DNA of 21,072 bases from Candidatus Fraserbacteria bacterium RBG_16_55_9. GTDB taxonomy: Bacteria > Bipolaricaulota > Bipolaricaulia > RBG-16-55-9. The notes under the pieces were generated by a model that saw only the letters and a program-made list of their open reading frames with translations, was not told the DNA's origin and searched no databases. How positions within the stretch are numbered: the first letter of the stretch is position 1; each line of letters begins with the position of its first letter. Shown in pieces: positions 18,854 through 21,072 of the stretch. The translations under genes were made by a program, and so were the position numbers. Location: assembly GCA_001778455.1 (NCBI GenBank), contig MFGX01000047.1, forward strand, positions 1,262 to 22,333. Reading direction: 5' to 3'.

Positions 18854-19051
18854 CTAGGACGAGACCTCCACTTCCCGCACGATTGCGTCCTTCAACAGTT
18901 CATCGCGTGCTGCGAGATACTCTTGTATCGCGTCTTGGATGTTCTGAAGTGCCTCTTGCTCGGTCGCGCCCTGGGACCAGCAGCCCGGCAGTCCAGGGGT
19001 GGAAACGCTGTAGCCCTCGTCAGTTTTTTTCAAAGCGATCTTGTATTTCAT
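18854..19051 (-). CDS. HicB-like antitoxin, orphan
   Basis: A 65-residue HicB-type protein: MKYKIALKKTDEGYSVSTPG, then LPGCWSQGATEQEALQNIQD and a C-terminal helix. This is the short partial RNase H-like fold of type II antitoxins. No HicA toxin frame is found on either side. Its stop codon lies at the edge of the 5S-fragment repeat, so a downstream hicA, if once present, has been lost or never existed. A ribosome site (AGAGGATC) precedes the ATG. Solitary HicB genes are common, and its partner or DNA target is unknown. Confidence 0.8.
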   Translation of the reverse strand: MKYKIALKKTDEGYSVSTPGLPGCWSQGATEQEALQNIQDAIQEYLAARDELLKDAIVREVEVSS

Positions 19052-19069
19052 CGGGATCCTCTGAGGTCA

Positions 19070-19075
19070 ATTATA
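19070..19075 (-). promoter_or_regulatory. -10 element upstream of the HicB-like gene
   Basis: A perfect TATAAT on the minus strand, 19 bases before the ATG; a Shine-Dalgarno follows. No good -35 is seen at 17-18 bases. Confidence 0.4.
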
Positions 19076-19305
19076 CTCTCGAGGAAAGATGGCGTCTAAC
19101 GACCCAGGTCAGCGCGTCCGTTCTATGCGAGGTTTTGGGTGGAGGCGGCGACATTAGGATGCCGTTTGCCGTGGAAACGGATGTAATCTACAATGTAGTA
19201 CAGATGCGGTACTACCGTGAGGACTTGGTTGAGAAAGGGGGAGGTCTTGGTTGAATAAGTCCGAGACTGTTCAGGGGCAATTCGGCATTGCGGTATAATT
19301 ACGAG
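19076..19305. other. Intergenic stretch without a supported gene
   Basis: It holds a small palindrome (CTACAATGTAG near 19187) and a short frame starting at 19159 with no ribosome site or family resemblance. A perfect TATAAT (19294-19299, plus strand) sits 6-11 bases before the cassette edge, with only a weak -35 (TTCAGG). If active, that promoter would transcribe the cassette. Confidence 0.4.
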
Positions 19306-19342
19306 TTAGACGTCCCGCAGCGGGCAAGAATCGGAATCACAC

Positions 19343-19753
19343 GTGGTAGAAACCAGAGACAGATCGGTAGCACCGACACCGGGCTGGCAGCTGATCCAAG
19401 CGTTCTACGTGCTCCTCCTAGGCGTGTCAGCCGTCGGTTTTCTAGCACCGCCTCTAGATACGCGCGAAGGCCGCTGGGGTGTTGGGCTCGCGCTGGCGAA
19501 CCTCACTCTCGTTCTCCTCGGCGCGGCTGTAACATGGTTCGCGTATCGCCAACGTCAGCGTTGGGCGTGGTGGGTCGTGCTGGCAACTGGCCTTTGCTAC
19601 GGGCTCCCGATGACAGTCATCGATCACCTCCTCGTGGGTTGGATGGGTCCGGTCTCCGTGCTGGAGTTCCTCCTGCTGGCACTCTGGGCCATCGGGCTAT
19701 TGCGAGGTTCAAGAGCGATCTTTGGGGGGCGTCGTGAGACCGACGGCACCTAA
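19343..19753 (+). CDS. Cassette membrane protein 1 (four predicted helices)
   Basis: A 136-residue integral membrane protein of no family I recognise. About four hydrophobic segments are visible: AFYVLLLGVSAVGFLAPP, GLALANLTLVLLGAAVTWFA, WAWWVVLATGLCYGLPM and VLEFLLLALWAIGLL. Short Arg-rich loops (AYRQRQRW) suggest cytoplasmic sides. The start is GTG with a weak ribosome site; it begins 37 bases from the cassette edge, as usual for cassettes. The end overlaps the next gene by 20 bases, so the two are probably made together. Confidence 0.7.
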   Translation: MVETRDRSVAPTPGWQLIQAFYVLLLGVSAVGFLAPPLDTREGRWGVGLALANLTLVLLGAAVTWFAYRQRQRWAWWVVLATGLCYGLPMTVIDHLLVGWMGPVSVLEFLLLALWAIGLLRGSRAIFGGRRETDGT

Positions 19754-20117
19754 TCAGACGGCTGCGAGGCAGTCCTTGATCGCGAAGCATGTGCTGGTGG
19801 GCATCGGCCTGCTCTTCGTGGTGAACGGCCTGATCATCGGCGGTCTCCGATTGGCGCAGGTGATACCACCAAACTACGGTTGGCTCGCCCCGCTGTTCTT
19901 GGCTCTCGGCACAGTCGGGACGCTGACGGCATGGTTTGGCTTGAAGGACGGTCGTCGTTGGCCGCTCGTGATTCTCGCACTACTCTATGTTCCTTGGACG
20001 AGCATCGGACTGATCGGCGACACCAAGCAGGGATACTGGCCTCTGGTTGCGGGCGAGACCGTCGGATTGGCGCTGGTGGTTTGGGCGATCACCACAGTCA
20101 TGCGGCGGGCCGTCTAA
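19734..20117 (+). CDS. Cassette membrane protein 2 (four predicted helices)
   Basis: A 127-residue integral membrane protein of unknown function. Hydrophobic segments include HVLVGIGLLFVVNGLIIGGL, WLAPLFLALGTVGTLTAWF, PLVILALLYVPWTSIGLIG and PLVAGETVGLALVVWAI. GTG at 19734 is chosen because GGGGGG lies four bases upstream; TTG at 19722 is a weaker option. Topology and size are like cassette protein 1, suggesting two halves of one complex or an old duplication. The TAA stop is part of the attC core GTCTAAC, typical of compact cassettes. Confidence 0.7.
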   Translation: MRPTAPNQTAARQSLIAKHVLVGIGLLFVVNGLIIGGLRLAQVIPPNYGWLAPLFLALGTVGTLTAWFGLKDGRRWPLVILALLYVPWTSIGLIGDTKQGYWPLVAGETVGLALVVWAITTVMRRAV

Positions 20118-20171
20118 CAACCGGTTGCAGCGGACGGCGCTCTGCGCCGCCGCTGAACCGGAGCGTTACAA
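20112..20171 (+). other. attC recombination site
   Basis: A 60-base imperfect palindrome. The outer cores are GTCTAAC and GTTACAA. Inside, three blocks pair across a TCT loop: CCGGTT with AACCGG, CAGCGG with CCGCTG, and CGGCGC with GCGCCG. One strand carries two unpaired bases (G20127 and A20134) between blocks. Such extrahelical bases on one strand only are the hallmark by which integron integrases recognise folded attC. The crossover is expected after G20165. Confidence 0.8.
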
Positions 20172-20290
20172 TGAAAACCCTTGCCCGCTAGCTCAGCAAG
20201 AACAATCAGCTATCGTAACGTCTTCTTCTCGTACTCGTAGAGCGGTCGTTCTATCCGATCGCGCTTTTTCAACCCCGAATTCGCAGACGA

Positions 20291-20425
20291 TCACTCTGGT
20301 AGACTGAAAAGCAGCCTGTCCGGCAGCCGTGGGTCCAGTTCTCGCACAGCCAGGACGTCGTGTCCCTGGGCTTGCAGCCACTCTTCTACCATCTTGCCCA
20401 CGCCGACGTCCACCAGGAGTTTCAC
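20291..20425 (-). pseudogene. Truncated DUF5615 (PIN-like) toxin
   Basis: It starts GTG three bases after the DUF433 stop and reads MKLLVDVGVGKMVEEWLQAQ then GHDVLAVRELDPRLPD, the N-terminal third of DUF5615 proteins. It then changes to LLFSLPE and stops at 44 codons; the family normally runs to about 110 with acidic catalytic residues further on. Those are missing, so the protein should be inactive. Confidence 0.75.
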
Positions 20426-20428
20426 TGT

Positions 20429-20677
20429 TTACCTGCTCGGGATGGGAAATACTTGTTCCTCTGCTACAAGTTCGGCTGCATATGCGAGAGTTGCACGGAT
20501 GTCCTCTGGCTCCAGTTCCGGATAATCCGCAAGCAAGTCTTCGGAGGGTACACCGGCAGCCAAAGCTCTCAAAATCTGTTCAACGCTGATTCGTAGGCCG
20601 CGGATCGTTGGCTTACCGACGAGCACTTTGGGATCAATCGTGATGCGATCCAATAGATTTTTCTCTTTGGCTTTCAT
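20429..20677 (-). CDS. DUF433 antitoxin (VapB45-like)
   Basis: An 82-residue DUF433 protein. The typical ITIDPKVLVGKPTIRGLRIS motif is followed by VEQILRALAAGVPSEDLLAD and a YPELEPEDIRATLAYAAEL helix-turn-helix-like region. DUF433 proteins bind DNA and neutralise DUF5615 toxins encoded directly downstream, as here. ATG at 20677 is preferred; a GTG nine bases earlier is possible. No clear Shine-Dalgarno precedes either, but TATAGT lies just upstream, so the message may be nearly leaderless. The antitoxin looks intact though its toxin is broken. Confidence 0.85.
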   Translation of the reverse strand: MKAKEKNLLDRITIDPKVLVGKPTIRGLRISVEQILRALAAGVPSEDLLADYPELEPEDIRATLAYAAELVAEEQVFPIPSR

Positions 20678-20741
20678 AGGAATCACTATACGTCATTTTA
20701 GAGAGTATGTACGCAGATGTCGAGGATTGAGAACTGTACCA

Positions 20742-20846
20742 TTACCTTTTCTTGCGGGGCAACCTGGCAGGCATTGTCTTCAGCCCATATTGCTGAAAGT
20801 GACGGTCAAAGGTGAAGGCTATCTCAATCAGCAGTTGCACTGTCAT
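20742..20846 (-). pseudogene. PIN-domain C-terminal remnant, copy 2
   Basis: Reads MTVQLLIEIAFTFDRHFQQY then GLKTMPARLPRKKR to a stop. The AFTFDRHFQQYG end is that of VapC-type PIN toxins; the catalytic N-terminal two-thirds is absent. By hand alignment 20742-20819 matches 18089-18166 at 67 of 78 bases. It directly follows the broken SRPBCC gene. Confidence 0.65.
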
Positions 20847-20992
20847 CTACGCCGACAAGTCAAACTTCGGCAACGGGCGGCCAGTCTCTAGAAGACTCTT
20901 CAGTCCGCTCAGGATCGCGGGCCAGCCGCGGCCCAGAGTTTCTCAGGCGTGGTGGCAATGTACATGACGTACACGGTCTCAGACTTGTCCAT
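20847..20992 (-). pseudogene. SRPBCC (AHSA1-like) gene with internal deletion
   Basis: The N-terminal part (ATG at 20992, AAGGAGG upstream) reads MDKSETVYVMYIATTPEKLW, the usual first strand and helix of SRPBCC/AHSA1 proteins, then ends at 20909. In another frame the C-terminal helix continues as GWPAILSGLKSLLETGRPLP and stops at 20847. About 100 middle residues are gone and the join is out of frame, so this is a relic. An ArsR-like regulator gene overlaps its start, a common pairing. Confidence 0.75.
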
Positions 20993-21072
20993 CTGGCTCC
21001 TCCTTTATGAGTCTCTCGAGTTCGTTGAGTGCCTGCAGAAGATGACGCTCGTGCTTGTGGATCCACCGTTCG
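20979..21072 (-). CDS. ArsR-family regulator, 3' end only (cut by window edge)
   Basis: The last 30 codons are visible: ERWIHKHERHLLQALNELER then LIKEEPDGQV and TGA. This helix is typical of the C terminus of ArsR-type winged-helix regulators that precede SRPBCC genes. It overlaps the SRPBCC ATG by 14 bases. Assignment rests on this short tail and on the pairing. Confidence 0.5.
   Translation of the reverse strand, partial: ERWIHKHERHLLQALNELERLIKEEPDGQV

Larger units (their letters stand above)
19306..20165 (+). mobile_element. Single integron-type gene cassette
   Basis: An 860-base unit bounded as integrated cassettes are. At the left, G/TTAGAC (19305-19311) is the crossover core. At the right lies an attC whose first core is GTCTAAC (20112-20118), the exact complement of GTTAGAC, as required when the excised circle re-forms attC. 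Between them are two overlapping membrane-protein genes in the same direction, the second ending inside the attC core. There is no integrase and no neighbouring attC, so it looks like insertion at a secondary site. The rejoined flanks would read ATTACGAG then TTACAATG. Confidence 0.75.

Noticed and set aside
18883..19254. 123-codon plus-strand open frame
   Set aside because: Its first half is antisense to hicB and the rest shows no domain or ribosome site.
19094..19311. A large attC formed by GTCTAAC at 19094 and GTTAGAC at 19305
   Set aside because: At about 218 bases it is too long, and the inside shows no nested pairing like that at 20112-20171.

Overview
The window is bacterial chromosomal DNA of moderate-to-high GC content. 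It carries a large secreted protease, a housekeeping block, an rRNA unit and a right-hand accessory zone. The lineage cannot be fixed from sequence alone. LytR-CpsA-Psr and RsfS genes side by side, a 23S-5S unit with its own promoter and no adjacent 16S, a PrkA/YeaH/SpoVR operon and a protease built from CARDB, DUF4384 and PKD modules suggest a deep-branching group rather than an enterobacterium. Bipolaricaulota or Chloroflexi-like lineages are a guess only.

Layout: (1) 35-3817, a secreted multidomain subtilisin-like protease, ending at a strong hairpin shared with a convergent gene. (2) 3873-6535, minus strand: phoH, a membrane HD-domain phosphohydrolase that overlaps it, and a 43-residue membrane miniprotein with its own predicted promoter. 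(3) 6594-11503, minus strand: the conserved trio prkA - yeaH/yhbH - spoVR, tightly packed behind an extended -10 promoter. (4) 11680-13320, plus strand: an LCP-family cell-envelope gene coupled to rsfS, whose start appears to be a rare CTG. (5) 13399-16733: a near-consensus promoter, then 23S and 5S rRNA. The 23S is enclosed by a long processing stem, and there is no tRNA or 16S.

(6) 16734-21072, an accessory zone. The 3' part of the 5S gene is repeated at 18769-18842, so about 2 kb lies between a full 5S and a 5S fragment. That segment holds an unrecognised protein combining an HExxH motif with a DUF4160-like tail, a RelE/ParE-type toxin-antitoxin pair and a PIN-domain remnant. Beyond it come an orphan HicB and then what looks like a single integron-type gene cassette (19306-20165). 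The cassette has two overlapping membrane-protein genes and an attC site whose first core is the exact complement of the cassette's own left end. The right edge holds a DUF433 antitoxin with a truncated DUF5615 partner, a second copy of the PIN remnant, an internally deleted SRPBCC gene and the 3' end of an ArsR-like regulator.

The left 16.7 kb is stable core genome: stress kinase operon, RNA and cyclic-dinucleotide metabolism, envelope and ribosome functions. The right 4.3 kb is a turnover zone behind the rRNA unit, where small mobile or addictive genes have arrived and decayed. The lone cassette and the 5S-flanked segment are the most interesting objects.
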